In this document: one piece after another, positions 1 to 12,200 of the stretch
How positions within the stretch are numbered: position 1 is the first letter of the stretch
How the letters are laid out: each line of letters starts with the position of its first letter
Assembly: GCA_964019055.1 (NCBI GenBank)
Contig: OZ025218.1
Location: forward strand, 3,928,169-3,992,168
Origin: Anthopleura xanthogrammica
Lineage: Eukaryota > Cnidaria > Anthozoa > Actiniaria > Actiniidae
DNA length: 64,000 nucleotides
Reading direction: 5' to 3'
Notes under the pieces: generated by a model
Seen by the model: the letters and a program-made list of their open reading frames with translations, nothing else
Database searches by the model: none
Told to the model about the DNA's origin: nothing
Program-made: the position numbers and the translations under genes

Positions 1-826
1 TAAACCAGCTCATACAAGCTTTGGAATTATGCTTTTGGAACTAAAAGTGAGAAAAATTGGGAACAAAAAACTTTCTTTTCAGTGCATCGAGAGATTTTAG
101 GAAAAGAATTCTTGAAAGTATCAAAATGTTGAATATCGTAAAAACAATGAAAAAGAAACCTTACCTCGATATTCTGGTGTTTCTTGTCTTGAAAATCACT
201 ATATTGAAGTTCGTTTTGAATACAATCCATTTCTTGTTAGAGAAAATTTGATATTGGCGTCAAATAACTGCACTTTTGAAACTTTTTCACGGAGCAAAAG
301 TCGCACGTCTGAACGCAAGAAAGAAAAATACTTTGTGGGGAAGCGCGCGCTATGACGTAACAATAGAGATATTTTGATGGAATGCTCGCTGTACTGTGAT
401 ATCACGGGCGCTTTGTTGTTGTGAAACTAACATTTTGATATGGTAGAAATGAAACGTTTTTTTTGGGGGGGCAGCAACGAGAAAAACCGTTAATATTACC
501 AAGCCAGTATAAGGAGATTAATAAGAATTGAAGAAAATCCATCTAAAAACACTTATGCTTCTATCAGAATTTGAAAAAAAAAACAGTAAGAAAGAAATTT
601 GAACAGCTTTTTGAGTAAATGTCATGACATTTCTTGGTAAGTCCATGCATTGTCTGTTACACCAAATGTCCAAATTTTTTTCTTGTAGACGCTACAAATG
701 CAAGCTCAAGTTTCACCATTGTACGGCACCAAATGAGACTTTTTTTTTACGTATTTTAAGTAGTTTTTTGTTTGAACACCCTAAAAGATACCAAATAACG
801 AATATCAGCCTGAAAGGTACGACGAG

Positions 827-846
827 CACCCCCCCCCCCCCCCCCC
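827..846 (+). repeat. Poly-C tract
   Basis: A run of about 20 C. The matching tract in copy 2 (about 7297-7317) is one base longer, and copy 3 has a broken C-rich stretch at 14064-14103. Mononucleotide slippage between the duplicates. Confidence 0.9.
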
Positions 847-1823
847 ATTTCATATCGTAGCCCTCCTCCCCCGGGCTGTGACTGTGGAGCTCAATTACCA
901 GTCGTGAGATAAAGTTCGCTCAAAGAAAAGATCAAAGATATTCATCGATATTTGTGACTCTTGGTATGGTAACTATGGTAACTATGATTCCTAGCTGTTG
1001 GATGATTTAATGTGACTAGAGAATCGATATAACTAGTACCACGAAATCAAAGAAATGATACTTATTTGTTTGTCTTACGATTGAGGGTCATTTGTAGAGG
1101 ACCGCGATGTTTTGACTGCAAGCTGCTAGTCTTTATCAGGCGATGGTGTAGTCTGGATGGCGCGTCTCTTATATACAGCTATTTCAGAAAAGGTTGGTGA
1201 AGGTTTTTTTTTTGTTGCAAGTTGCATGTTGGATACAAAGCCCGAAATGCAGTATTGGTGATGTAAATATTCAAGCAGCGAAAGTTCACTTCAAGGGCAT
1301 TTCCCCAAACTTTGTCTGTGAAGCTAAACTTTTGAATTAGAAATTGAATGATAACACTTTTCTACAAATACCCGGTATTAGGCAACGTAGAGTCAGCTCC
1401 CATGACGTCACACGCATGCGCACCAGGCAGTGTAAGACATCCATCCAAAGCTATTTCGTCCTTATTAGAACTCATCAGCATGCGCTAGCACAATAATCTA
1501 CTAAGGTGATCTCCAGAGGTGCTTTAAAACCCAAAACCCATGCCATGTGGGAGTCGTGGCTGTGCATGGGGTTGCTGTGGATTTGGCGTCAAAAAAGCGA
1601 GCGTTCGCTCTCCCAACTCTGTGAGAATTTAGTAGTTGTTCCAGGGACTCAAATAAAAAAAGTTCATATACTACTAATGCTAGTGGTAGTAAAATGACGC
1701 CATAATGCAAGGTTACTTGTGCGCATGTCAGACTGAAGTGAAAAAGTACTAAACTCATCCCACATGGAGTACGTAATGATAGCGTAGAGAAGCAGTGATC
1801 ACAGAAAGTTGTTGGTCATAGCA

Positions 1824-2103
1824 CAGGGAGCCCACAGGCACTGGTAGAATCAGTGATTAGAATAAAATCTATCATGCGTAAATGCACGTGCTAGCTTTCG
1901 CACGAGCTTTTCAAGTCTGAATAAATTATCAGCTGCTAACGTTGCTAACGTAGAATATAATGACATCATTATATTCTACGCTAGCAACGTTAGCAGCTGA
2001 TAATTTATTCAGACTTGAAGCTCGTGCGGGAGCTAGCACGTGCATTTACGCATGATAGATTTTATTCTAATCACTGATTCTACCAGTGCCTGTGGGCTCC
2101 CTG
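1824..2103. mobile_element. 280-bp palindromic foldback element, 11-bp TSD
   Basis: Begins CAGGGAGCCCACAGG and ends with the reverse complement. The two arms of about 137 bp are almost perfectly complementary and meet at atgacatcat with virtually no loop. It is flanked by the direct repeat TGGTCATAGCA at 1813-1823 and 2104-2114. No coding capacity, so it is non-autonomous. Long arms with a 9-11-bp duplication are typical of Mutator-like foldback elements. The CAGGG terminus also recalls hAT, but hAT duplications are 8 bp. Confidence 0.85.
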
Positions 2104-3760
2104 TGGTCATAGCAAGTGGTTAATCTTACAAGGTCTAGGGCCCGACTAACCTCTCCCTTAGGCTTTGGCCGAGCTTCCTGATCAGTCATTGGATAGCGGT
2201 GTCGGGGCCGAAATCTCCGGCATAGCTGTAAATGCTTCGCGCTGCCCTACCGGGCTTCAGCACTGAGTCTGGAGGTATGGTCCTAATTTAATAAACAAAT
2301 AACAATTACAATTCAAGGTCGGAATACATATTAACAAGAGGCCATGAATGACAAAGAGACTCGCATTTACCCTGGCGATATCGGTGACTTATTTTTAGAT
2401 TTTGTGTACCCCGTGGAAATACGCTTTGAACACGGGTTGAAGTATCAAACGGCAGGTATTTGCAAGACAGGATCTGAGGTCGTGGTCACCAAGTGAGACC
2501 ACCCCCCTGATTTGTCCCTGCTCTTTTTAATCACGATTACATTCAAGGATTTATACAACATAGAAACTCGATAATGCCTAAATATATTTATTACAACTAC
2601 AATACTATTATTATGAATATATACATTGAAGATCAAATATGGAAAATAAATAAAAATAAATAACCTAAATAGCAAAAATTCTATTTCGTACACTATTTCG
2701 ATCATTTTCACGATCATATATACAAAATATCCACTTGTTTTTTCCATTAGAATTCTCACATGTTTCTTTTAAAGACATATCTTGAATATCTTGGTCTTCG
2801 TTTGACTAGTTTGGATGACTTCTGTTTTCCAGTCACGATGTGTGCTGAATGAACAGCCATACATTGACAGATCCACGTCAGATGATTGACAGCTACAGTA
2901 CCTCCAAGGCTGTCGGGAATGCACGTGACTGGTAACCTTTCTTTCAGGACATTTGGTGAGGCAGTCTCGACGTTCAAGTTACGAAGAAGCCCTGGTTCAA
3001 TGAGTCTCATTCTCGTGGCGAACCAGAAAGGAGGGGATATCAAGAAGACTTTCTTGAGAACAACAGGGTACGCCTCCTGAAAAAACAAACACAATATAAA
3101 ACATATTGTTCATCATGGCTTGTCAATTATTTCATTATTGCGCAACACCGTCAAATCCCGGACCAGCCCAAAACACTTCATGTTTCAGTTGATGATTTAA
3201 TCCGACTGAGATACAATTTAGAAAGTCCGTGATCAAACACAACGATGTTTCATCAAAACTCCTGTACTAGCTAAAAGCGCTATCAACTATACAATAAATG
3301 TCCGTGTGCGTTCTGGGAACATTTTTAGGAGATGGGATTCGTTCATCAGGTTTTGTCATTTAATTGGTTCGTTCGTTCATTCACGATATACCAATCCTCT
3401 GCCCACAGGTTATTTGAAAGTCACCATTGAGCCATACGAAGCGCACTCTACTATGTACTAACGATGTACTTGTTCATTTGAGTACTCATACCTTGAAGAG
3501 GTTGAAGATCTTGGCGCATAGTTTGATATCACAGGTTTTGTAGGTGACTTGGGTAAAGTCATACACGAGTACAAGCCCATTTTTCTGGATCTCAGGACTG
3601 GTAAACAATAATATTGAAACACTGTGAGATTCATGAAATCAATGTACATGCAAATGATCATCAATAACGTGAATAAAAAGTTGCAGCTGAGCTAGCGCGT
3701 GAGTTGGCAATCCAACTCGATTGGTATTTTCTGCGTTTATTTTGATCTCCATTAACTGAT

Positions 3761-3866
3761 TAGCCTCCTACGCAGACGCTCTTAGGGTCGTCACGCAATA
3801 CTTCTCTCTGGAGAGAAACGTTGCGTGACGACGTGACGACCCTAAAAACGTCTGCAAAGGAGGCTA
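3761..3866. mobile_element. 106-bp MITE-like element with 9-bp TSD
   Basis: Inverted arms starting TAGCCTCC and ending GGAGGCTA, which include the GGGTCGTCACG / CGTGACGACCC pair. Flanked by the direct repeat TTAACTGAT at 3752-3760 and 3867-3875. It lies in the intron between exons 5 and 6 of the CRAL-TRIO gene. No coding capacity. Confidence 0.82.
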
Positions 3867-4218
3867 TTAACTGATGTGCTAGACATATTCGCGAAGGGTT
3901 TTGGTTAGCAACCGTAGTCAGGAAAGGTCGAAGTTGTCAAGCAAGAATACAAGTGATTATCATCAAGCAAGACATACCTTTTGATTGCCTCATCCATTTG
4001 GAAGTAGATATTGTTGATAATGGTGTTGTGGTCAGCATCATGACTCAATCGTTTAGCAGACATGTACGCAACTCCTGCGTCATCTTGGTCACGTGCGTCC
4101 TGCATGTTACGATAGGTAGAATATACAATTATGAGAGAGCTACTCTTTCCTTTGAAGTCAAAAAGCGAGTGAATATTTTTCAGGGGAAGGGGATGATAGT
4201 TAAAAAGTGGCCTGCAAA

Positions 4219-4338
4219 CATCCACCCATCCACCCATCCACCCATCCACCCATCCACCCATCCACCCATCCACCCATCCACCCATCCACCCATCCACCCA
4301 TCCACCCATCCACTCATCCACCCATCCACCCATCCACC
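4219..4338. repeat. 8-bp minisatellite (CCCATCCA), about 15 units
   Basis: Intronic array of CCCATCCA units with one CTCATCC variant, between exons 4 and 5 of CRAL-TRIO copy 1. It is open in several frames, but only because the repeat contains no stop codon. It is not a gene. Confidence 0.95.
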
Positions 4339-6055
4339 TGTACGCAGCAGTCATATTTTTTCTCTTTTTCAGTTCTTACCAAGACAGTGAATCTCCACTG
4401 TAGATCTCTTCTTGTAAAGGATTCTTGAAGGGTGACATGTTTTCCATACGGTACACCTTTCTCTGAGACTACAGGATAGGTAAAAAAAATTGCAAATTAA
4501 AAACAGTGTCTGCTGCGACTGCTGAAGGCAAATCATAAAACCATATCTAGCTAAGAGAATACCGATTCATGAATCAGCAGTCAGGATCGGAGAAATTGAA
4601 TCGGGAATCCAGAGTCCATCAATGTTCCTGAAGTATTTCATAACAGGATTGACTGATGTAAGTCATTCACCTGGTACTTCTTGTACAGTGTCATAGTCTT
4701 CTCAACATCAAAATCTCTTGCCATCAGGAACTTAGTGGCAGCTGCAGCACTCATAGGAGCGAGGCCAGTGCTTTGACGGACCGCGTTGATTTCTGTTAAT
4801 GCAGTTTGAATGACCTGTTGGTGAAGGACAAGAGAACATATTACTAATGATAATGCCTAGCTTCCAAAATACAACAGGAACTTTATCAACATGAGGAGCC
4901 GCATATATACGAGGATCGTGATTGGCTTATGCGTCGACTTTTGGTGTGAAAAAACATCAATCAAGTCCTCCCCTGCCCCCCATGATCCTGCGCGCTTCTG
5001 ATCTGCACAGGCTGTAAGAGATCACGTGATATTTTACTTAATTATGATTGGCAATCTTAATTATGATTGGTAATCTTAAACTCGTTAGACACAAGACTGT
5101 TGTACTGGGCTCGAGTTGTTCATTAAAATTAAGTAACTTTGAAATCAATATCCAATCTGTTTATCGCCCATTTTATTCCCTTAATCATTTCTAGCTTACC
5201 ATTTTCTGGTGTTCCCCTTGGTGTTCGAAAGCAGTGTTGTTTTCTTGATCCAGTTGGACATCATACGGGGTATTCATGCCGATGAACAGGGTATCTGATG
5301 GGTTGCCTGTGTAAACTGGGCCATCGACGTCTGATGCAGCATCATTACGACCAACTGAACTGAATGATCTCTCCTCTATTGAAATCAACAACAAAAAGAG
5401 TTCACGTCAGAAAAGAATCCATTACTACGATAATGTACCCTGTCTGCCGATAATGTATCCTTTGACTTAGATGTAATATTTTAGAGACTCTTCATTTTCT
5501 GTAGCGGGATATGGAGGCTTTTTATACCAGGAATGAAGTCTATACGCCGGCTCAGCCTGATGTAACAATGAGATGATAACTAGCGGTAAGCTAGTGTGGG
5601 CTGCGTCGGTGTTTCTAATGAAACAGTTGTGATGCAGTCTGTGATATGTAACAATGATCATCAGTCAAGAAGCATTCGAGCTTAGAATAAACATTCCCGC
5701 AAAGCCGTTACATATATCTTTTCAACATCACTATTACTATTGCTTCAAGATTGAACTTACCAATAAACTGTTTGACAGAAGAAACCAAGTCCGATGTTAT
5801 TTTTATTTTTCGTTCCATGTTATTCCTGACTCGTCCAACCTTTCTGTAGATAGAGTTCTTCCATGTTTGGTCAGATGGTGTGGATAATCGACCAGGAACA
5901 GAGATGGAAGGTTCTAATGTTACTGCGTCGTACGTAACGGGTTCGTAGGCTGGAGTAATCGGCTCAAATCTGAAGGGCGTTGGTTTGGCTGCAGCTTCTT
6001 TGGTCTTCAGGTCTTCTGACATCTTTACACCCGAGGTTCCTGCAATTATCTGCAA

Positions 6056-9000
6056 TCAATCAAGAATATTTATCAGTTTCGTGTTAGGATACCGCTCTCG
6101 CTATAACTGGTATACACTTTGCTTTATTAGTTTCTACTGCACTAGCTAGTCTGATTATAAGTCTTGGTGTGAGAATTAAAGCTAATATATAAACGTTGAG
6201 CAATAAAAAATAATGATTATGCAGTATTTACCTATTAGAACATTAAGAAAAAACACAAATAAGCAAGGAAAAGTTCAAAAAGCACTATACATAGGTAAAT
6301 ACTGTATTTCAGTTCTCAGTTTTCTAATGCTCAACTTTTATATAGTGCGCGCGCTAGTGACGTCACAATCATCCATGCCCGCGACTAATGCGCTGAAAAA
6401 AAACATTTTTCGCAAAATGAAAAATTCAGGAAAACTCCTAAAAAACTGCAATCACAGCATTATCCCAGTAAACCAGCTCATACAAGCTTTGGAATTATGC
6501 TTTTGGAACTAAAAGTGAGAAAAATTGGGAACAAAAAACTTTCTTTTCAGTGCATCGAGAGATTTTAGGAAAAGAATTCTTGAAAGTATCAAAATGTTGG
6601 ATATCGTAAAAACAATGAAAAAGAAACCTTACCTCGATATTCTGGTGTTTCTTGTCTTGAAAATCACTATATTGAAGTTCGTTTTGAATACAATCCATTT
6701 CTTGTTAGAGAAAATTTGATATTGGCGTCAAATAACTGCACTTTTGAAACTTTTTCACGGAGCAAAAGTCGCACGTCTGAACGCAAGAAAGAAAAATACT
6801 TTGTGGGGAAGCGCGCGCTATGACGTAACAATAGAGATATTTTGATGGAATGCTCGCTGTACTGTGATATCACGGGCGCTTTGTTGTTGTGAAACTAACA
6901 TTTTGAAATGGTAGAAATGAAACGTTTTTTTGGGGGGGGCAGCAACGAGAAAAACCGTTAATATTACCAAGCCAGTATAAGGAGATTAATAAGAATTGAA
7001 GAAAATCCATCTAAAAACACTTATGCTTCTATCAGAATTTGAAAAAAAAAACAGTAAGAAAGAAATTTGAACAGCTTTTTGAGTAAATGTCATGACATTT
7101 CTTGGTAAGTCCATGCATTGTCTGTTACACCAAATGTCCAAATTTTTTTCTTGTAGACGCTACAAATGCAAGCTCAAGTTTCACCATTGTACGGCACCAA
7201 ATGAGACTTTTTTTTTACGTATTTTAAGTAGTTTTTTGTTTGAACACCCTAAAAGATACCAAATAACGAATATCAGCCTGAAAGGTACGACGAGCACCCC
7301 CCCCCCCCCCCCCCCCCATTTCATATCGTAGCCCTCCTCCCCCGGGCTGTGACTGTGGAGCTCAATTACCAGTCGTGAGATAAAGTTCGCTCAAAGAAAA
7401 GATCAAAGATATTCATCGATATTTGTGACTCTTGGTATGGTAACTATGGTAACTATGATTCCTAGCTGTTGGATGATTTAATGTGACTAGAGAATCGATA
7501 TAACTAGTACCACGAAATCAAAGAAATGATACTTATTTGTTTGTCTTACGATTGAGGGTCATTTGTAGAGGACCGCGATGTTTTGACTGCAAGCTGCTAG
7601 TCTTTATCAGGCGATGGTGTAGTCTGGATGGCGCGTCTCTTATATACAGCTATTTCAGAAAAGGTTGGTGAAGGTTTTTTTTTTGTTGCAAGTTGCATGT
7701 TGGATACAAAGCCCGAAATGCAGTATTGGTGATGTAAATATTCAAGCAGCGAAAGGTCACTTCAAGGGCATTTCCCCAAACTTTGTCTGTGAAGCTAAAC
7801 TTTTGAATTAGAAATTGAATGATAACACTTTTCTACAAATACCCGGTACTAGGCAACGTAGAGTCAGGTCCCATGACGTCACACGCATGCGCACCAGGCA
7901 GTGTAAGACATCCATCCAAAGCTATTTCGTCCTTATTAGAACTCATCAGCATGCGCTAGCACAATAATCTACTAAGGTGATCTCCAGAGGTGCTTTAAAA
8001 CCCAAAACCCATGCCATGTGGGAGTCGTGGCTGTGCATGGGGTTGCTGTGGATTTGGCGTCAAAAAATTGAGCGTTCGCTCTCCCAACTCTGTGAGAATT
8101 TAGTAGTTGTTCCAGGGACTCAAATAAAAAAAGTTCATATACTACTAATGCTAGTGGTAGTAAAATGACGCCATAATGCAAGGTTACTTGTGCGCATGTC
8201 AGACTGAAGTGAAAAAGTACTAAACTCATCCCACATGGAGTACGTAATGATAGCGTAGAGAAGCAGTGATCACAGAAAGTTGTTGGTCATAGCACAGGGA
8301 GCCCACAGGCACTGGTAGAATCAGTGATTAGAATAAAATCTATCATGCGTAAATGCACGTGCTAGCTTTCGCACGAGCTTTTCAAGTCTGAATAAATTAT
8401 CAGCTGCTAACGTTGCTAACGTAGAATATAATGACATCATTATATTCTACGCTAGCAACGTTAGCAGCTGATAATTTATTCAGACTTGAAGCTCGTGCGG
8501 GAGCTAGCACGTGCATTTACGCATGATAGATTTTATTCTAATCACTGATTCTACCAGTGCCTGTGGGCTCCCTGTGGTCATAGCAAGTGGTTAATCTTAC
8601 AAGGTCTAGGGCCCGACTAACCTCTCCCTTAGGCTTTGGCCGAGCTTCCTGATCAGTCATTGGATAGCGGTGTCGGGGCCGAAATCTCCGGCATAGCTGT
8701 AAATGCTTCGCGCTGCCCTACCGGGCTTCAGCACTGAGTCTGGAGGTATGGTCCTAATTTAATAAACAAATAACAATTACAATTCAAGGTCGGAATACAT
8801 ATTAACAAGAGGCCATGAATGACAAAGAGACTCGCATTTACCCTGGCGATATCGGTGACTTATTTTTAGATTTTGTGTACCCCGTGGAAATACGCTTTGA
8901 ACACGGGTTGAAGTATCAAACGGCAGGTATTTGTAAGACAGGATCTGAGGTCGTGGTCACCAAGTGAGACCACCCCCCTGATTTGTCCCTGCTCTTTTTA

Positions 9001-9226
9001 ATCACGATTACATTCAAGGATTTATACAACATAGAAACTCGATAATGCCTAAATATATTTATTACAACTACAATACTATTATTATGAATATATACATTGA
9101 AGATCAAATATGGAAAATAAATAAAAATAAATAACCTAAATAGCAAAAATTCTATTTCGTACACTATTTCGATCATTTTCACGATCATATATACAAAATA
9201 TCCACTTGTTTTTTCCATTAGAATTC
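6056..9226. other. Junction region between the two CRAL-TRIO copies
   Basis: Holds the 5' flank of copy 1 (to 6468), including TGACGTCA near 6358-6365 and the GC-rich gcgcgcgc just before it. This is a plausible promoter/5' UTR stretch for the minus-strand gene, by inference. It then holds the 3' flank of copy 2. No coding exons recognised. Confidence 0.5.
8295..8574. mobile_element. 280-bp palindromic foldback element (copy 2)
   Basis: Duplicate of the element at 1824-2103, with the same 11-bp flanks (TGGTCATAGCA at 8284-8294 and 8575-8585). It reached this place by segmental duplication, not by a second insertion. Confidence 0.85.
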
Positions 9227-12200
9227 TCACATGTTTCTTTTAAAGACATGTCTTGAATATCTTGGTCTTCGTTTGACTAGTTTGGATGACTTCTGTTTTC
9301 CAGTCACGATGTGTGCTGAATGAACAGCCATACATTGACAGATCCACGTCAGATGATTGACAGCTACAGTACCTCCAAGGCTGTCGGGAATGCACGTTAC
9401 TGGTAACCTTTCTTTCAGGACATTTGGTGAGGCAGTCTCGACGTTCAAGTCACGAAGAAGCCCTGGTTCAATGAGTCTCATTCTCGTGGCGAACCAGAAA
9501 GGAGGGGATATCAAGAAGACTTTCTTGAGAACAACAGGGTACGCCTCCTGAAAAAACAAACACAATATAAAACATATTGTTCATCATGGCTTGTCAATTA
9601 TTTCATTATTGCGCAACACCGTCAAATCCCGGACCAGCCCAAAACACTTCATGTTTCAGTTGATGATTTAATCCGACTGAGATACAATTTAGAAAGTCCG
9701 CGATCAAACACAACGATGTTTCATCAAAACTCCTGTACTAGCTAAAAGCGCTATCAACTATACAATAAATGTCCGTGTGCGTTCTGGGAACATTTTTAGG
9801 AGATGGGATTCGTTCATCAGGTTTTGTCATTTAATTGGTTCGTTCGTTCATTCACGATATACCAATCCTCTGCCCACAGGTTATTTGAAAGTCACCATTG
9901 AGCCATACGAAGCGCACTCTACTATGTACTAACGATGTACTTGTTCATTTGAGTACTCATACCTTGAAGAGGTTGAAGATCTTGGCGCATAGTTTGATAT
10001 CACAGGTTTTGTAGGTGACTTGGGTAAAGTCATACACGAGTACAAGCCCATTTTTCTGGATCTCAGGACTGGTAAACAATAATAGTGAAACACTGTGAGA
10101 TTCATGAAATCAATGTACATGCAAATGATCATCAATAATGTGAATAAAAAGTTGCAGCTGAGCTAGCGCGTGAGTTGGCAATCCAACTCGATTGGTATTT
10201 TCTGCGTTTATTTTGATCTCCATTAACTGATTAGCCTCCTACGCAGACGCTCTTAGGGTCGTCACGCAATATTTCTCTCTGGAGAGAAACGTTGCGTGAC
10301 GACGTGACGACCCTAAAAACGTCTGCAAAGGAGGCTATTAACTGATGTGCTAGACATATTCGCGAAGGGTTTTGGTTAGCAACCGTAGTCAGGAAAGGTC
10401 GAAGTTGTCAAGCAAGAATACAAGTGATTATCATCAAGCAAGACATACCTTTTGATTGCCTCATCCATTTGGAAGTAGATATTGTTGATAATGGTGTTGT
10501 GGTCAGCATCATGACTCAATCGTTTAGCAGACATGTACGCAACTCCTGCGTCATCTTGGTCACGTGCGTCCTGCAGGTTACGATAGATAGAATATACAAT
10601 TATGAGAGGGCTACTCTTTCCTTTGAAGTCAGAAATCGTCCACCCATCCACCCATCCACCCATCCACCCATCCACCCATCCACCCATCCACCCATCCACC
10701 CATCCACCCATCCACCCATCCACCCATCCACCCATCCACCCATCCACCCATCCACCCATCCACCCATCCACCCATCCACCCATCCACCCATCCACCCATC
10801 CACCCATCCACCCATCCACCCATCCACCCATCCACCCATCCACCCATCCACCCATCCACCCATCCACCCATCCACCCATCCACCCATCCACCCATCCACC
10901 CATCCACCCATCCACCCATCCACCCATCCACCCATCCACCCATCCACCCATCCACCCATCCACCCATCCACCCATCCACCCATCCACCCATCCACCCATC
11001 CACCCATCCACCCATCCACCCATCCACCCATCCACCCATCCACCCATCCACCCATCCACCTGTACACAGCAGCTCATTGATATTTTTAGTCATATTTTTC
11101 TCTTTTTCAGTTCTTACCAAGACAGTGAATCTGCCACTGTAGATCTCTTCTTGTAAAGGATTCTTGAAGGGTGACATGTTTTCCATACGGTACACCTTCC
11201 TCTGAGACTACAGGATAGGTAAAAAAATTGCAAATTATAAAAAAGTGTCAGCTGCAACTGCTGAAGGCAAATTATAGAACCATATCTAGCTAAGAGAATG
11301 CCGATTCATGAATCAGCAGTGAGGAGCCAAGAAATGGAATCGGGAATCCAGAGTCCATCAATGTTCCTGAAGTATTTCATAACAGGATTGACTGATGTAA
11401 GTCATTTACCTGGTACTTCTTGTACAGTGTCACAGTCTTCTCAACATCAAAATCTCTTGCCATCAGGAACTTAGTGGCAGCTGCAGCACTCATAGGAGCG
11501 AGGCCAGTGCTTTGACGGACCGCATTGATTTCTGTTAATGCAGTTTGAATGACCTGTTGGTGAAGGACAAGAGTACATGTTACTAATGATAATGCCTAGC
11601 TTCAAAACTACAACAGGAACTTTATCAACATGAGGAGCCGCATATATACGAGGATCGTGATTGGCTTATGCGTCGACTTCTGGTGTGAAAAAACATCAAT
11701 CAAGTCCTCCCCTGCCCCCATGATCCTGCGCGCCTCTGATCTGCACAGGCTGTAAGAGATCACATGATATTTTACTTAATCATGATTGGCAAACGCCGTA
11801 AACCTTAATAATCTTAAACTCGTTAGACACAAAGCTATTCTACTGGGCTGGAGTTGTTCATTAAAATTAAGTAACTTTTGAAATCAATATCCAATCTGTT
11901 TATCGCCCATTTTATTCCCTTATTCATTTCTAGCTTACCATTTTCTGGTGTTCTCCTTGGTGTTCGAAAGCAGTGTTGTTTTCTTGGTCCAGTTGGACGT
12001 CATACGGGGTATTCATGCCAATGAACAGGGTGTCTGATGGGTTGCCTGTGTAAACTGGGCCATCGACGTCTGATGCAGCATCATTACGACCAACTGAACT
12101 GAATGATCTCTCCTCTATTGGAATCAACAACAAAAAGAGTTCATGTCAGAAAAGAATCCATTACTACGATAATGTACCCTGTCTGCCGATAATGTACCAT

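Larger units (their letters stand above)
1..2755. other. 3' flank of CRAL-TRIO gene copy 1
   Basis: No coding exon recognised. It holds a G run (463-471), a poly-C tract (827-846), a degenerate Penelope-like motif near 1100-1141 on the minus strand, a CRE-like TGACGTCA (1404-1411), and the 280-bp palindromic element at 1824-2103. The stretch 2115-2755 shows nothing assignable. Confidence 0.6.
2756..6022 (-). pseudogene. CRAL-TRIO (SEC14-like) gene, copy 1, frameshifted
   Basis: Minus-strand seven-exon gene: exons 6049-5761 (ATG at 6022, after a splice acceptor, so a 5' UTR exon lies upstream), 5375-5200, 4814-4671, 4468-4380, 4099-3978, 3597-3492 and 3076-2756. All junctions are GT-AG. Exon 3 encodes a CRAL-TRIO N helix ([19 protein letters not shown]). 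Exons 4-7 encode the lipid-binding fold ([33 protein letters not shown]). Exon 4 is 89 bp instead of the 90 bp of copy 2. One G is missing between ctgaat/ctccac, so the frame is lost inside exon 4 and a stop follows in exon 5. All other exons remain open. The fold resembles the N-terminal half of PTPN9/MEG2, but the protein would stop before any phosphatase domain. Inactivation is inferred; an assembly error at one base is the alternative. Confidence 0.7.
1..6468. repeat. Segmental tandem duplication, copy 1
   Basis: Nearly every base of 1-6468 recurs at 6469-13237, in the same order and orientation, with only scattered differences. The unit start is set where the stretch beginning taaaccagctca recurs at 6469 and again at 13238. 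The true left edge may lie before the window. The unit holds a whole minus-strand CRAL-TRIO gene (2756-6022), its 3' flank (1-2755) and its 5' flank (6056-6468). The main length difference from copy 2 (6468 versus 6769 bp) comes from an intronic 8-bp minisatellite. Confidence 0.93.

Noticed and set aside
1501..1758. 85-aa open frame conserved in the duplicated segments
   Set aside because: Conservation follows from the recent duplication; copy 3 shifts the frame by indels, and no domain is visible.
4207..4428. Open frames rich in HPSTHPPI / GWVDGWMG repeats
   Set aside because: They arise from the stop-free CCCATCCA minisatellite (also 10376-11195); real exons flank it with proper splice sites.
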